Assembly (NCBI RefSeq): GCF_900475595.1
Contig: NZ_LS483397.1
Location: 1,911,602 to 1,975,601 of the forward strand
DNA: 64,000 bases
Reading direction: 5' to 3'
DNA from: Streptococcus uberis
Lineage (GTDB): Bacteria > Bacillota > Bacilli > Lactobacillales > Streptococcaceae
This document shows, one piece after another, positions 36,016 through 46,717 of this stretch (its first letter is position 1; each line of letters opens with the position of its first letter). Below the pieces are notes generated by a model that saw only the letters and a list, made by a program, of their open reading frames with translations, ran no database searches and had not been told where the DNA came from. The position numbers and the translations under genes were made by a program.

Positions 36016-37917
36016 TTAAGATAACTTTCTTCTAGCTTTGCCATTCCCCTCAATATAGACCATGAGAATGGAGATATCCGCTGGGTTTACACCTGAAATA
36101 CGACTAGCTTGTCCAATCGTTTCAGGATTAATTTTTTTGAATTTTTGACGGGCTTCTGTAGCAATGGAATCAATAGCATCCCAATCAATATTTTTTGGAA
36201 TTTTCTTTTCTTCCATACGCTTCATTTTTGCTACTTGATCTAAAGCTTTATTGATATAACCTTCGTATTTGATTTCTGTTTCTAATAGTTCAATGATTTT
36301 TGGATCTAAAGTTTCAGCAGCCTGTCCAATAAAGGTCACTACTGTTGCATAATCAATTTCAGGTCGTCTCATAAATTCTTTTGCTGTCATTGCATCAGTA
36401 AGTGGTTTAAAACCTAGAGCTTGTACTCGCTCATTGGTTTCCTTAATTGGCTTTAACTTGATACTTTCTAAGCGTCTCATTTCGGTATCAAATTGATTTT
36501 TCTTGATTTGGAAAGTCTCCCATCGTTGATCATCTACAAGCCCAACTGTTCTACCAATTTCCGTTAATCTCATGTCAGCATTATCATGACGTAAAATTAA
36601 GCGGTATTCAGCCCTCGATGTTAGTAAACGATAAGGCTCAAGTGTTCCCTTAGTCACTAAATCATCAATCATAACTCCGATGTAAGCATCACTTCTTTTG
36701 AGAATGAGTTCCGGTTTACCTTGTACTTTCAGAGCAGCATTTATTCCAGCAATTATTCCTTGTCCCGCAGCTTCTTCATAACCAGATGTCCCGTTAGTCT
36801 GACCAGCTGTAAAAAGCCCAGAAATAACTTTGGTCTCAAGCGTTGCGCGTAATTGATGTGGAAGGACGATATCATACTCAATAGCATATCCTGTACGCAT
36901 CATTTCTGCATTTTCCAAACCTTTAATGGAATGTAGAAGTTCTTTTTGAACATCTTCTGGTAAGCTAGTTGAAAGTCCCTGAACATAAACTTCTTCAGTA
37001 TCTCGGCCTTCTGGTTCTAAAAATAACTGATGACGTTCCTTGTCAGCAAATCGCACAATTTTATCTTCAATTGAAGGACAATAACGCGGACCTACACCCT
37101 TAACAATTCCAGAAAACATAGGAGCCCTATAAAGATTTTTAGTGATGATATCATGACTTGTTTGATTAGTATAAGTTAACCAACAAGGGATTTGTTCTTG
37201 TAAATAGTCCTCGTCTTTAGATAAAAATGAAAAATGGTTAGGTTTAGAATCCCCAGGTTGTATCTCCGTCTCATCATAATTGATTGAAGAAGCTTTTACG
37301 CGAGGTGGGGTTCCAGTTTTAAAGCGACCAATTTCAAGCCCAAGTTTTTTTAAGTTATCTGCCAAAGTTACAGAAGCTAAACTATTGTTAGGACCTGAGG
37401 AATATTTTAATTCACCCAGAATAATTTCACCCCTCAAAGCCGTACCAGTTGTAACAACTACAGCTCTTGCAGAAAATTTTTGACCTGTTGCTGTTAATAC
37501 CCCAACAACTTTACCATCTTCAACTAAGATATCGTCAATTATAGATTGACGGAGAGTCAAATTCTCTTGTTTTTCAACAGTATGCTTCATTTCTCGTGCA
37601 TAGAGATTTTTATCAGCCTGTGCACGTAAAGCTCTCACAGCAGGGCCTTTTCCTATATTCAACATTTTCATTTGAATATAGGTTTTATCAATATTTTTCC
37701 CCATTTCTCCGCCTAATGCATCAATCTCACGTACAACAATCCCTTTTGCAGATCCACCAATGGAAGGGTTACAAGGCATAAAAGCAAGCATGTCTATATT
37801 AATTGTTGCCAGTAGGGTCTTACATCCCATACGTGCAGCGGCTAAACTAGCCTCAACCCCAGCATGCCCAGCACCGATGACAACGACATCATAATCTTCT
37901 GTAAACTCATGTACCAT
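36016..37917 (-). CDS. mnmG: tRNA uridine-5-carboxymethylaminomethyl modification enzyme MnmG (GidA)
   Basis: 633 residues, standard for MnmG. FAD-binding GAGHAGVEA begins at residue 15, followed by [12 protein letters not shown], the catalytic Cys in the GPRYCPSIE segment, and a C-terminal helical domain that binds MnmE and tRNA (ending in the [14 protein letters not shown] [13 protein letters not shown]). With MnmE it makes cmnm5U34 on wobble uridines; mnmA, which thiolates the same U34, is the neighbour. The gene has an about 240-nt leader. Confidence 0.97.
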   Translation of the reverse strand: MVHEFTEDYDVVVIGAGHAGVEASLAAARMGCKTLLATINIDMLAFMPCNPSIGGSAKGIVVREIDALGGEMGKNIDKTYIQMKMLNIGKGPAVRALRAQADKNLYAREMKHTVEKQENLTLRQSIIDDILVEDGKVVGVLTATGQKFSARAVVVTTGTALRGEIILGELKYSSGPNNSLASVTLADNLKKLGLEIGRFKTGTPPRVKASSINYDETEIQPGDSKPNHFSFLSKDEDYLQEQIPCWLTYTNQTSHDIITKNLYRAPMFSGIVKGVGPRYCPSIEDKIVRFADKERHQLFLEPEGRDTEEVYVQGLSTSLPEDVQKELLHSIKGLENAEMMRTGYAIEYDIVLPHQLRATLETKVISGLFTAGQTNGTSGYEEAAGQGIIAGINAALKVQGKPELILKRSDAYIGVMIDDLVTKGTLEPYRLLTSRAEYRLILRHDNADMRLTEIGRTVGLVDDQRWETFQIKKNQFDTEMRRLESIKLKPIKETNERVQALGFKPLTDAMTAKEFMRRPEIDYATVVTFIGQAAETLDPKIIELLETEIKYEGYINKALDQVAKMKRMEEKKIPKNIDWDAIDSIATEARQKFKKINPETIGQASRISGVNPADISILMVYIEGNGKARRKLS

Positions 37918-37979
37918 TCTAACTAACTCTTTCCTTTTCAGATTAACTTTGCCAAATCACAAATGGCAATTAACAAGAT

Positions 37980-37995
37980 AGTTTCACATGAAACA
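37980..37995. repeat. parS-like site in the mnmG leader
   Basis: AGTTTCACATGAAACA matches the Firmicute parS consensus TGTTTCACGTGAAACA at 14 of 16 positions, with one change in the central CpG. Confidence 0.5.
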
Positions 37996-38041
37996 ATCTC
38001 ACGTTAAATTTTAATAATTGCTGATTTTGTAAAAAATTTCC

Positions 38042-38146
38042 TTAATACCAGAAAATCTTATCTATGCCATATAAAACAAAAATAGCCAAAACCCTCGAAA
38101 ATTGTACGCCAAAAGACCTACAATTCCCATGAGCTTTGACCATCAT
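38042..38146 (-). CDS. Possible 34-residue small membrane protein before mnmG
   Basis: ATG ATG at 38146 reads 34 residues starting MMVKAHGNCRSFGVQFSRVL, with a hydrophobic centre AIFVLYGI, and stops with TAA at 38042. It lies just 11-20 nt after the TTGACA (38191-38186) ... TAAAAT (38169-38164) promoter, in the mnmG leader. There is no SD, so it would be near-leaderless; that and the small size keep confidence low. The remaining part of this 354-base gap holds the parS-like site and a palindrome. Confidence 0.25.
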   Translation of the reverse strand: MMVKAHGNCRSFGVQFSRVLAIFVLYGIDKIFWY

Positions 38147-38163
38147 CGAAATATGCTACTAAT

Positions 38164-38191
38164 ATTTTATCAAACTAGATTTTATTGTCAA
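38164..38191 (-). promoter_or_regulatory. mnmG promoter
   Basis: Minus strand TTGACA (38191-38186), 16-bp spacer, TAAAAT (38169-38164), about 240 nt before mnmG. Confidence 0.55.
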
Positions 38192-38220
38192 TGGGAATTT
38201 TTTTGAAAGTTGTCAACCTT

Positions 38221-38249
38221 ATTTACATCATTGTAAATAAGATGTAAAT
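38221..38249. repeat. Nested palindromes TTTACA-N4-TGTAAA after mnmA
   Basis: TTTACA-TCAT-TGTAAA (38222-38237) lies inside ATTTACATC...GATGTAAAT (38221-38249, 9-bp arms). It is one of three copies of this palindrome in the window. Confidence 0.6.
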
Positions 38250-38271
38250 ATCCTTTTCCTCAAATCTGATT

Positions 38272-39414
<1,143 letters not shown>

Positions 39415-39422
39415 TTAACGTA

Positions 39423-39486
39423 CGATTTGAAGGTCGTCGTTTTCAAAAGTCGATTTGAAGGTCGATTTTGAAGCGTCTTTTGACGC
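39423..39486. repeat. Direct repeat and hairpin upstream of mnmA
   Basis: CGATTTGAAGGTCG occurs at 39423-39436 and 39451-39464, start to start 28 bp, followed by GCGTC-TTTT-GACGC (39473-39486). It lies between the mnmA start and the divergent sdaAB promoter and may be a regulator-binding or RNA element. Confidence 0.5.
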
Positions 39487-39560
39487 AAGAACTATTATAA
39501 CAATTAATCCAATGATTTCCAATATTTACTATTTCTAATAATTCCATTTCTTCATCATTT

Positions 39561-39569
39561 TGATATAAT
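39561..39569 (+). promoter_or_regulatory. Extended -10 promoter of sdaAB
   Basis: TGATATAAT (TATAAT 39564-39569) predicts a start site near 39576, downstream of an in-frame ATG at 39573, so that ATG cannot be the start codon. Confidence 0.6.
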
Positions 39570-39599
39570 GAGATGAAGATACTAAACATGGGAGCTTTT

Positions 39600-40271
39600 A
39601 TGAAAACACTAAAATTTCAATCTGTTTTTGACATCATTGGTCCAGTAATGATTGGACCGTCAAGCAGCCATACTGCTGGCGCTGTTAGAATTGGAAAGGT
39701 CGTCCATTCCATTTTTGGACAGATTCCAGATGAGGTGACTTTTCATCTCTACAATTCATTTGCGAAAACTTATCAAGGTCATGGTACTGATAAAGCACTT
39801 GTAGCTGGTATCATGGGCTTTGATACAGATAATCCTGATATCAAAAATTCCTTAGAAATTGCACATCAAAAAGGAATAAAAATTTACTGGGATATTTTAA
39901 AAGATAGTAATGCACCCCATCCTAATACTGTAAAAATTACAGTTAAAAAAGGTGATAAATCGATGAGTATTACAGGCATTTCCATTGGTGGTGGAAATAT
40001 TCAAGTAACTGAGCTAAATGGATTCTCTGTCTCATTATCAATGAATACACCAACATTAATTATAGTACACCAAGATATTCCGGGAATGATTGCGAAAGTA
40101 ACTGACATACTTTCCGCAAATGATATCAATATTGCTCAAATGAACGTTACACGTGAAAGTGCTGGCGAAAAGGCCATTATGATTATAGAAGTTGATTCAC
40201 GCAACTGTCAAGATGCTGTAAATCAAATAGAGCGTATTCCTAATTTACACAATGTCAATTTCTTTGACTAG
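39600..40271 (+). CDS. sdaAB: L-serine dehydratase, beta subunit
   Basis: 223 residues. The SDH beta domain has GPVMIGPSSSHTAGAVRIG at about 13-31; the C-terminal ACT domain (PGMIAKVTDILSANDINIA at about 150) may bind serine. With SdaAA it forms the [4Fe-4S] enzyme that converts L-serine to pyruvate and ammonia. The start ATG 39600 has GGGAG before it and is set by the promoter position. It is 11 nt from sdaAA. Confidence 0.95.
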   Translation: MKTLKFQSVFDIIGPVMIGPSSSHTAGAVRIGKVVHSIFGQIPDEVTFHLYNSFAKTYQGHGTDKALVAGIMGFDTDNPDIKNSLEIAHQKGIKIYWDILKDSNAPHPNTVKITVKKGDKSMSITGISIGGGNIQVTELNGFSVSLSMNTPTLIIVHQDIPGMIAKVTDILSANDINIAQMNVTRESAGEKAIMIIEVDSRNCQDAVNQIERIPNLHNVNFFD

Positions 40272-40282
40272 AAGGATGAAAA

Positions 40283-41155
40283 ATGTTTTATACAATTGAA
40301 GAACTTGTCAATCAAGCTGTTGAAAAACACAATGGCAGTATTGCTGATTTGATGGTTGCCACAGAGATGGAAACTTCTGGAAGAAGTCGTGAAGATATCC
40401 GAGAAATTATGTCACGTAATTTACAAGTTATGAAAGAATCTGTTGTCAACGGATTGACAGCAGATAAATCCATCAGTGGCTTAACTGGTGGTGATGCACT
40501 AAAAATGGATACCTATCTAAAATCAGGTAATACCTTATCAGATACAACAATCCTTTCAGCTGTAAGAAATGCAATGGCTGTCAATGAATTGAATGCCAAA
40601 ATGGGACTTGTTTGTGCAACTCCAACAGCTGGAAGTGCTGGTTGTTTACCAGCAGTTTTATCTACAGCTATAGATAAATTACAGTTAAATAATGATCAAC
40701 AACTTGACTTCCTCTTTACAGCAGGAGCTTTTGGACTAGTTATTGGAAATAATGCATCAATTTCAGGAGCTGAAGGCGGATGTCAAGCTGAAGTAGGTTC
40801 TGCTTCTGCTATGAGCGCTGCCGCACTAGTTATGGCTGCTGGTGGAACTGCTTTTCAAGCAAGTCAAGCTGTAGCTTTTGTTATCAAAAATATGCTAGGA
40901 CTTATATGTGATCCTGTTGCTGGATTAGTTGAAGTGCCATGTGTCAAAAGAAATGCTCTTGGATCAAGTTTTGCAATGGTTGCTGCAGATATGGCTCTTG
41001 CTGGAATCGAATCACAGATTCCCGTTGATGAAGTCATTGATGCCATGTATCAAGTGGGATCTGCTTTACCTACAGCCTTTAGAGAAACAGCTGAAGGCGG
41101 TTTAGCAACAACTCCAACCGGAAAACGATTTAGTAAAGAAATTTTCGGAGAGTAA
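40283..41155 (+). CDS. sdaAA: L-serine dehydratase, alpha subunit
   Basis: 290 residues, with iron-sulfur ligand cysteines in CATPTAGSAGC, GGCQAEVGS and CDPVAGLVEVPC and the glycine-rich SGAEGG loop. It is the catalytic subunit paired with SdaAB. SD AAGGATG. The following HAD gene begins 5 nt later, so the three form one operon ended by a strong terminator. Confidence 0.96.
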   Translation: MFYTIEELVNQAVEKHNGSIADLMVATEMETSGRSREDIREIMSRNLQVMKESVVNGLTADKSISGLTGGDALKMDTYLKSGNTLSDTTILSAVRNAMAVNELNAKMGLVCATPTAGSAGCLPAVLSTAIDKLQLNNDQQLDFLFTAGAFGLVIGNNASISGAEGGCQAEVGSASAMSAAALVMAAGGTAFQASQAVAFVIKNMLGLICDPVAGLVEVPCVKRNALGSSFAMVAADMALAGIESQIPVDEVIDAMYQVGSALPTAFRETAEGGLATTPTGKRFSKEIFGE

Positions 41156-41160
41156 CCTAT

Positions 41161-41805
41161 ATGAAAGCTATATTTTTTGATTTAGATGGTACATTAGTTG
41201 ATTCCAGTCAGGGAATATTAAATGCTTTTAAATTCTCATTTGACCAATTAAATCATGATTGTCCCAGTATAGAGGTATTATCTAACTATATCGGACCTCC
41301 TTTAGAAACAACATTTTCCAATTTTTTCTCTGACAAATTGAAAGTTGAAAAAGCCATTTCCTACTTTAGAGAGTACTATAAAGACCAAGGCGTTTATCAA
41401 GTTCAACTATACCAGGATATTGAATCGGTATTACACACTTTGAATCAAAATAGTCTTCAGTTATTTGTTACCACTAGTAAATATGAACCAATGGCAAAAC
41501 AAATGCTAAAAAATTTAAAAGTTGATCATTATTTTAAAGGTATTTATGGGTCTACAGCAGACCGTTTTTTGAAAGCAGAAGTTATCAAAACTTGTATTGA
41601 AGAAAATAATCTGGATACAATGTATTGCACAATTATTGGTGATACTAAATATGACATGATAGGGGGAAAGTTAACTTCTATCAACACATTAGGTGTTACC
41701 TGGGGATTTGGTTCTAAAAATGACTTAATTGATTGTAAGCCTAATTTTATAGCAAATAAACCATTTGATTTACTAGATATTTTAATAAAAAAAAGCATAT
41801 CTTAA
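41161..41805 (+). CDS. HAD-superfamily phosphatase, phosphoglycolate-phosphatase like
   Basis: 214 residues with DLDGTLVDSS (motif I, catalytic Asp near 8), TTSKYEPMA (motif II), a lysine in FLKAEVI and motif IV GDTKYDMIGG. The cap inserted after motif I is helical (subclass I). Such enzymes dephosphorylate small phosphorylated metabolites; this one's substrate is unknown. It shares the sda operon. Its last codons lie in the terminator stem. Confidence 0.88.
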   Translation: MKAIFFDLDGTLVDSSQGILNAFKFSFDQLNHDCPSIEVLSNYIGPPLETTFSNFFSDKLKVEKAISYFREYYKDQGVYQVQLYQDIESVLHTLNQNSLQLFVTTSKYEPMAKQMLKNLKVDHYFKGIYGSTADRFLKAEVIKTCIEENNLDTMYCTIIGDTKYDMIGGKLTSINTLGVTWGFGSKNDLIDCKPNFIANKPFDLLDILIKKSIS

Positions 41806-41819
41806 GATATGCTTTTTTT
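41787..41819. terminator. Bidirectional terminator
   Basis: AAAAAAAGCATATC-TTAA-GATATGCTTTTTTT, a 14-bp perfect stem serving the sda operon and the convergent SLT gene. Confidence 0.92.
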
Positions 41820-42468
41820 AATAACCCCAAGCTGATAAGCCTTGTGCATTATATGCTGAAATAGCAGAATTGATTTGATCTTGTACAGTTGCAGTTGAAC
41901 CCCATCCTGGCATTGTTTGAAACAAACCAGAGGCACCAGATGCATTACTTACATATGGGTTACCGTTTGATTCGCGAGCAATAATAGCTTCCCAAGTTGA
42001 TTGAGGAACACCTGTTGCTGCAGCCATTTGAGCAGCAGCCTGACTACCAATAGCTCCGGCAGTATTTCCATTTGATTGATAATAAGTTACTGGAGTTGCA
42101 GCATATTGAGTTGTTGGAACACTAGGCTGAGCTGGTACAACCTGTTGTGCAACCTCAGTTGAAGGTGTCGGTGTTGGTTGAGCAACCTGTTCTACAGGTA
42201 CTGATTGAGTAGCCACTGAAGTATCAGGTGTAGCTTGTTCTTGACTTGAAGAACTTTGTTCTGTTGATGCTTCAACTTTTTGAGTTGAAGATGATGTTGA
42301 TTGTGATTTTGTTACATTTTTAACAACTTTAGATTCTGATTTTTTAGCATATGATTCTGTATCTACTTTCTTACTTGAAAAAGCAAAAACAAGAGCTAAC
42401 AATGCCACTGCAAATCCCAAAATTCCAAAGCTAATATAACGTTTTTTAAAATTTTCTTTTCTAATCAT
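41818..42468 (-). CDS. Secreted SLT/IsaA-like lytic transglycosylase
   Basis: 216 residues. A signal or anchor helix (about 10-30, with basic residues before it) is followed by a Ser/Thr/Gln/Pro-rich linker and a C-terminal catalytic domain of about 75 residues with [31 protein letters not shown] and a final GLSAWGY. The glutamate in ARESNG is the likely general acid. Such small streptococcal enzymes remodel peptidoglycan. Start ATG 42468 with AGAGG 7 nt upstream. Confidence 0.82.
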   Translation of the reverse strand: MIRKENFKKRYISFGILGFAVALLALVFAFSSKKVDTESYAKKSESKVVKNVTKSQSTSSSTQKVEASTEQSSSSQEQATPDTSVATQSVPVEQVAQPTPTPSTEVAQQVVPAQPSVPTTQYAATPVTYYQSNGNTAGAIGSQAAAQMAAATGVPQSTWEAIIARESNGNPYVSNASGASGLFQTMPGWGSTATVQDQINSAISAYNAQGLSAWGY

Positions 42469-42612
42469 AAATATACCTCTTTTTTCTCCAGATACCATAA
42501 TAACTAAAATATGTTACTTGAAGATAGAAGTTGTATTAAAAATATTACAGGTAGATTTATTTTATAAGAAATTCTGAACATTTTTTGAAATTAAAACGTT
42601 TACCCACTACAT

Positions 42613-43419
42613 TTAGTTTGAAATTGGGCTTTTTAATAAAAATAGTACAACACCTAATATCAGAACAAGATTTACTGCAATTGTATCTTTAAGACGCCAA
42701 TCCAAAATACGATACTTTGTACGTCCTTCTCCACCTTGATAACCCCTAGCTTCCATAGCTATAGCTAGCGAATCGGCACGCTTAAAACTAGAGGCAAATA
42801 AGGGAATTAATATAGGAATTATTGATTTTACTTTTTGAACCAAGTTCCCCTCACCAAAATCAACTCCCCTAGCCTTTTGAGCATTCATAATACGTGTCGT
42901 ATCATCCATTAAGGTAGGTACAAAACGGAGGCTCAATGAAAGCATTAATCCAATTTCATGAGCAGGAACTTTAAAAATAACTAAGGGCTTCAATAGTGAC
43001 TCCACAGCATCTGATAGACTTAGCGGTGTTGTCGTCAAAGTCAGTAACGTAGAGAAAAAAATTATTAAAACAAATCTCATAAAGATTAACAAGGCTTGGC
43101 TTAATCCCACATTTGTAACTTTAAGAATCCAAAATTGAAATAAGGTATTTCCTTCACTGTTAAAAAACATTTGAAAAAGGGTTGTGAATAAAATAATTCC
43201 AATCATTGGCTTTAAACCATTTAAAAAGAAAGAAAGTTTTATATGTGATAAAAAGACAATTATCATTGTAAATACTAACATGATAAGATTTGTTACCAAG
43301 TTATTAGCCCAAAAAATAATGATAATATAAATAATCATTGCAAGAAGCTTACTTCTTGGATCCAACCTATGGATAAGGGAATCACCAGGAATGTAACGTC
43401 CCAAAATTAATTTATCCAT
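42613..43419 (-). CDS. ecfT: ECF transporter transmembrane subunit EcfT
   Basis: 268 residues with about five or six membrane helices and the two Ala-Arg-Gly coupling motifs (KARGVDFG and MEARGY) that dock to the ATPases. It forms the shared energy-coupling module with EcfA1 and EcfA2 for several vitamin-binding S components; none is encoded here. It overlaps ecfA2 by 8 bp and is the last gene of the long run starting at ymfF. Confidence 0.95.
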   Translation of the reverse strand: MDKLILGRYIPGDSLIHRLDPRSKLLAMIIYIIIIFWANNLVTNLIMLVFTMIIVFLSHIKLSFFLNGLKPMIGIILFTTLFQMFFNSEGNTLFQFWILKVTNVGLSQALLIFMRFVLIIFFSTLLTLTTTPLSLSDAVESLLKPLVIFKVPAHEIGLMLSLSLRFVPTLMDDTTRIMNAQKARGVDFGEGNLVQKVKSIIPILIPLFASSFKRADSLAIAMEARGYQGGEGRTKYRILDWRLKDTIAVNLVLILGVVLFLLKSPISN

Positions 43420-44254
43420 GCTTTATATCCTCTCTCAGCTCACTTAGAGTAATTGGTAAGCGGGAAAAATGTAATCCTTTTTTGGCAAGGCTCTGAGCAA
43501 ATTTTGTAATTTTTGGGACACCTAATTGTTTTTCTTCCAACAAATCAACCTCTTGAAAGACATCACTTGGCTTTCCTGATAAAACAAGAGAGCCTGCCTC
43601 TAAAACATAAACATAATCAGCATAATTAGCCACATCATCCATTAAATGTGTAACTAATACGATAGTCATTCCGTCATGATGTAGTTGTTTAAACAAAGTC
43701 ATCAATTCACGTCTTCCTTTTGGATCTAAACCAGCAGTTGGTTCATCTAAAACAAGCACTTTAGGTTCCATAGCCAAAATACCTGCAATGGCTACTCTCC
43801 TCATTTGTCCACCAGAAAGCTCAAAGGGATTCTTTTCAAATAACTCTTCCGCTATACCTACCAAATTCAATTTTTCACGCGCAATTTTTTCAGCCTTTTC
43901 TTTAGAAACACCAAAATTTTGAGGTCCAAATGCAACATCTTTTAAGACTGTTTCTTCAAAAAGTTGACTTTCTGGGAATTGAAAAACGAGCCCTACTGTT
44001 TTTCGAATTGATTTAATATCTTTATTTTTGGACTGATTTGTGATGCTTTGCCCATCAACAATGACTTCTCCAGAAGTTGGTATTAAAAGACCATTTAAGA
44101 GTTGCATAATTGTTGATTTACCAGAACCAGTATGTCCAATAAAAGCAGTATATGAACCATCTTCAATATCTAATGTCACATCAAAAAGGGCACGTCCTTC
44201 AAAGGGTGTCCCTGCTTGATAAGTATAGCTCACTTTTTGGAAATGAATTGCCAT
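43412..44254 (-). CDS. ecfA2: ECF transporter ATPase EcfA2 (CbiO2)
   Basis: 280 residues with Walker [10 protein letters not shown] (about 38-46), Q-loop [11 protein letters not shown], signature [13 protein letters not shown], Walker [13 protein letters not shown] and H-loop VTHLMDD. It pairs with EcfA1 as the heterodimeric motor of the group II ECF transporter. It overlaps ecfA1 by 25 bp and ecfT by 8 bp. Confidence 0.95.
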   Translation of the reverse strand: MAIHFQKVSYTYQAGTPFEGRALFDVTLDIEDGSYTAFIGHTGSGKSTIMQLLNGLLIPTSGEVIVDGQSITNQSKNKDIKSIRKTVGLVFQFPESQLFEETVLKDVAFGPQNFGVSKEKAEKIAREKLNLVGIAEELFEKNPFELSGGQMRRVAIAGILAMEPKVLVLDEPTAGLDPKGRRELMTLFKQLHHDGMTIVLVTHLMDDVANYADYVYVLEAGSLVLSGKPSDVFQEVDLLEEKQLGVPKITKFAQSLAKKGLHFSRLPITLSELREDIKHG

Positions 44255-45069
44255 AACTGATTCTCTAATTCCTTTTCTGTTAAATAATCTTCCTCCAGAT
44301 TAAAACCGTCTTCTCTGAATGCATTAATCAAGGATGTTGTAAATGGGATATCTAATCCTAATTGTAAGATTTCATTTCCTCTTGCGAAAAGTTCTCTGGG
44401 AGTCGAACTTGACTCAACTTGACCATTTTTCATTACAAGAACACGATCACTTAGTGCGACTTCATCCAAATCATGAGTAATAGATATAACTGTTAATTGA
44501 TAGTCTTCTCGAATTGACCTTATTGTATTAATCAACTCTAATCTACCTTTTGGATCTAGCATACTAGTGGCTTCATCAAGAACTATAATCATTGGACGCA
44601 AAGCAACTGCACCTGCGATTGCAACTCTTTGTTTTTGTCCCCCAGACAATCGAGCTGGTTCACGCGTTTTAAATGCAGACATACCAACTAAATTAAGAGC
44701 CTCGTCTACACGCTCTTTCATCTGACTATGTTCAACACCTTTATTTTCTAATCCAAAAGCAACATCGTCTTCAACAGTAGCTCCAACAAATTGGTTATCT
44801 GGATTTTGAAATACCATTCCAATTTTTTGTCTGATATCCCAAACATTTTTTTCAGTTAATAGTTCACCATCAACTATAATATTTCCAGATTCCGGAACCA
44901 GTAATCCATTTAATAATCTGACTGAAGTCGATTTTCCTGAGCCATTATGACCAATGATTGATAACCACTCTCCTTGTTTCACGTGAAACGTGACATCTTT
45001 TAAAGTATAATTATCTTGATCTGTATGATATTTAAAACTAACGTTTTTGACCTCAATAATATTTGCCAT
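44230..45069 (-). CDS. ecfA1: ECF transporter ATPase EcfA1 (CbiO1)
   Basis: 279 residues with Walker [11 protein letters not shown]-loop [12 protein letters not shown], signature [13 protein letters not shown], Walker [13 protein letters not shown] and H-loop SITHDLDE. It is the first ATPase of the ECF module. The coding sequence near the start of the ATPase core (44975-44990) carries a parS-like site, so codons there are partly set by chromosome segregation. It follows pgsA by 2 nt. Confidence 0.95.
   Translation of the reverse strand: MANIIEVKNVSFKYHTDQDNYTLKDVTFHVKQGEWLSIIGHNGSGKSTSVRLLNGLLVPESGNIIVDGELLTEKNVWDIRQKIGMVFQNPDNQFVGATVEDDVAFGLENKGVEHSQMKERVDEALNLVGMSAFKTREPARLSGGQKQRVAIAGAVALRPMIIVLDEATSMLDPKGRLELINTIRSIREDYQLTVISITHDLDEVALSDRVLVMKNGQVESSSTPRELFARGNEILQLGLDIPFTTSLINAFREDGFNLEEDYLTEKELENQLWQFISKK
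44975..44990. repeat. parS site inside ecfA1
   Basis: TGTTTCACGTGAAACG matches the Firmicute parS consensus at 15 of 16 positions, including the perfect core GTTTCACGTGAAAC. It lies about 18 kb from parB and 19 kb from the origin. Confidence 0.85.
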
Positions 45070-45071
45070 TG

Positions 45072-45614
45072 TTATTTAAAGGTATCTTTAAAAAGAAAAC
45101 CTGCTCCTTTGAAGTAATCATATCCTGAATAAATGGTGAAGAATAAAGCAATATAAAGGAAAATATTACCTATCAAAGTCAAATGACAAAAAAGAAAAAT
45201 AATTGAAAACATTTGTGAAACTGTTTTTATTTTCCCTGGCATTGCTGCTGCTAAAATCTCCCCACCTGATTCAACTAGAAGCAGTCTCAAGCCAGTAACA
45301 GCTAACTCACGACAAATAATAATAGCTGCTATCCAAGCAGGCACTAAATCCGCTCCAACTAACATGATAAAAGCACTCATAACCAGCATTTTATCAGCTA
45401 ATGGATCCGCGAATTTTCCAAAATTAGTAACGACACGCCATTTTCTTGCTAAATAACCATCTAAGTAATCTGTAAAACTAGCAACAGCAAAAATAATGGC
45501 AGCCACAATATGCCAATGTAATTCTTGAGAAATAGATGTAATTAACAAAAATATTGGAATCATAATAATTCGAATCAGTGTTAAGAGGTTTGGGATATTT
45601 TCTTTCTTTGTCAT
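45072..45614 (-). CDS. pgsA: CDP-diacylglycerol-glycerol-3-phosphate 3-phosphatidyltransferase
   Basis: 180 residues, four to six membrane helices and the complete CDP-alcohol phosphotransferase signature D-x2-DG-x2-AR-x8-G-x3-D-x3-D (DYLDGYLARKWRVV...GKFADPLADK). It makes phosphatidylglycerol phosphate, the precursor of PG and cardiolipin. It is 9 nt from rodZ upstream and nearly touches ecfA1. Confidence 0.95.
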   Translation of the reverse strand: MTKKENIPNLLTLIRIIMIPIFLLITSISQELHWHIVAAIIFAVASFTDYLDGYLARKWRVVTNFGKFADPLADKMLVMSAFIMLVGADLVPAWIAAIIICRELAVTGLRLLLVESGGEILAAAMPGKIKTVSQMFSIIFLFCHLTLIGNIFLYIALFFTIYSGYDYFKGAGFLFKDTFK

Positions 45615-45623
45615 TTTTCTTTC

Positions 45624-46667
45624 CTATTGTTGAATGCTTAAAGTGATGTAACTAATATCAGAACTTGTTAATGGGGTCAAATCAAGTGGTTGATTGTCAA
45701 TTTTAATTTCAACACCATGAGGCATTCCTAAAGTTATAATTGACTCTGCTACATCAGCAGATAGTGTAGTTGTATAAGTAGGATTCTCTTTAGTTAAAGT
45801 CATTCCAGCTTCACCAATATCAGAATTGGTTAATGAGAACCATAAACTTTCCGCGTCAGTTAAGGTAACAGTTACTTCAACAGTATCTTTTGCTTTTGTA
45901 ACCGTTGCATTTAAATAGTTATCCTGACCTTGACTAGTTATAATAGTTTGTTTCTCACTAGAACTTGTTTGGGTTGTTTCAGTCGGAACAGTGTCTTTAG
46001 CTTTTGACGTATTCGAACTCTTTTTCGTAAAAATACTAGTGATATTATTAATTTTATGTTCTGTCGAAAATTGTTTCCAAACGGCAAAAAAGATAAAAGT
46101 AAATACTGCTAGTGCTAGTAAACTTAAGAGTAGTACAGATAGAATGGATTTAGATTTTTTTTCTTCCAGTTGATAGCGGCTTAATCTTGAGATTTCTCTT
46201 TTGTCTCTGTCATTTACAACTAAACTCTCAAGTTCTTGTTTTTCTTCAATTTTTATTTGTGAAGAGCTAATTTCAGGAATCGGTGTGACATCCTCAGAAG
46301 AATCTATCTGATAGTTTGGCATAGTATCATGAGTTTTTGAAGGAAGTACAAACGATTGATTGTTTTGTCGTCTTTGATATAGTTTCTCTTCAACTTGTTT
46401 TGTAACACTATTAATATTTGTGGAATTATTTGAGTTAACTTGTTCCTCATATCTATTTTTTAATAATCCATAATCTAAGCCTACAAATTCTGCATATTGT
46501 TTTAAAATATTTTCGAAATTATTTTCAGGAATAATCTTAAATTGATCTAATTCCAATGCTAATAAATAATGTGAGGAGATGCCGGTTTGACTCTCAATAT
46601 CATCTAAAGTAATTTTTCGTTGAACACGTGTTTCTCTTAGGAATTCACCTAACGTTTGTTCTCTCAT
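45624..46667 (-). CDS. rodZ: RodZ-like cell-shape protein
   Basis: 347 residues. N-terminal HTH_25 domain (LGEFLRETRVQRKITLDDIE...YLLALE), a charged cytosolic linker, one membrane helix (about 178-200) and a Thr/Ser-rich outside part ending in a beta-rich DUF4115 domain (about 255-345). RodZ links the elongation machinery to the membrane and also affects mRNA stability in streptococci. Its place between the M16 peptidase pair and pgsA is the usual Firmicute order. Confidence 0.9.
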   Translation of the reverse strand: MREQTLGEFLRETRVQRKITLDDIESQTGISSHYLLALELDQFKIIPENNFENILKQYAEFVGLDYGLLKNRYEEQVNSNNSTNINSVTKQVEEKLYQRRQNNQSFVLPSKTHDTMPNYQIDSSEDVTPIPEISSSQIKIEEKQELESLVVNDRDKREISRLSRYQLEEKKSKSILSVLLLSLLALAVFTFIFFAVWKQFSTEHKINNITSIFTKKSSNTSKAKDTVPTETTQTSSSEKQTIITSQGQDNYLNATVTKAKDTVEVTVTLTDAESLWFSLTNSDIGEAGMTLTKENPTYTTTLSADVAESIITLGMPHGVEIKIDNQPLDLTPLTSSDISYITLSIQQ

Positions 46668-46717
46668 ACAGGTACCTCTATACTAAAAATATTATGTTCA
46701 TTATATCAAAATAATGT

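Noticed and set aside
38064..38132. 22-codon open frame on the plus strand opposite the mnmG-leader ORF
   Set aside because: No promoter or SD on this strand; probably the mirror of the minus-strand frame.
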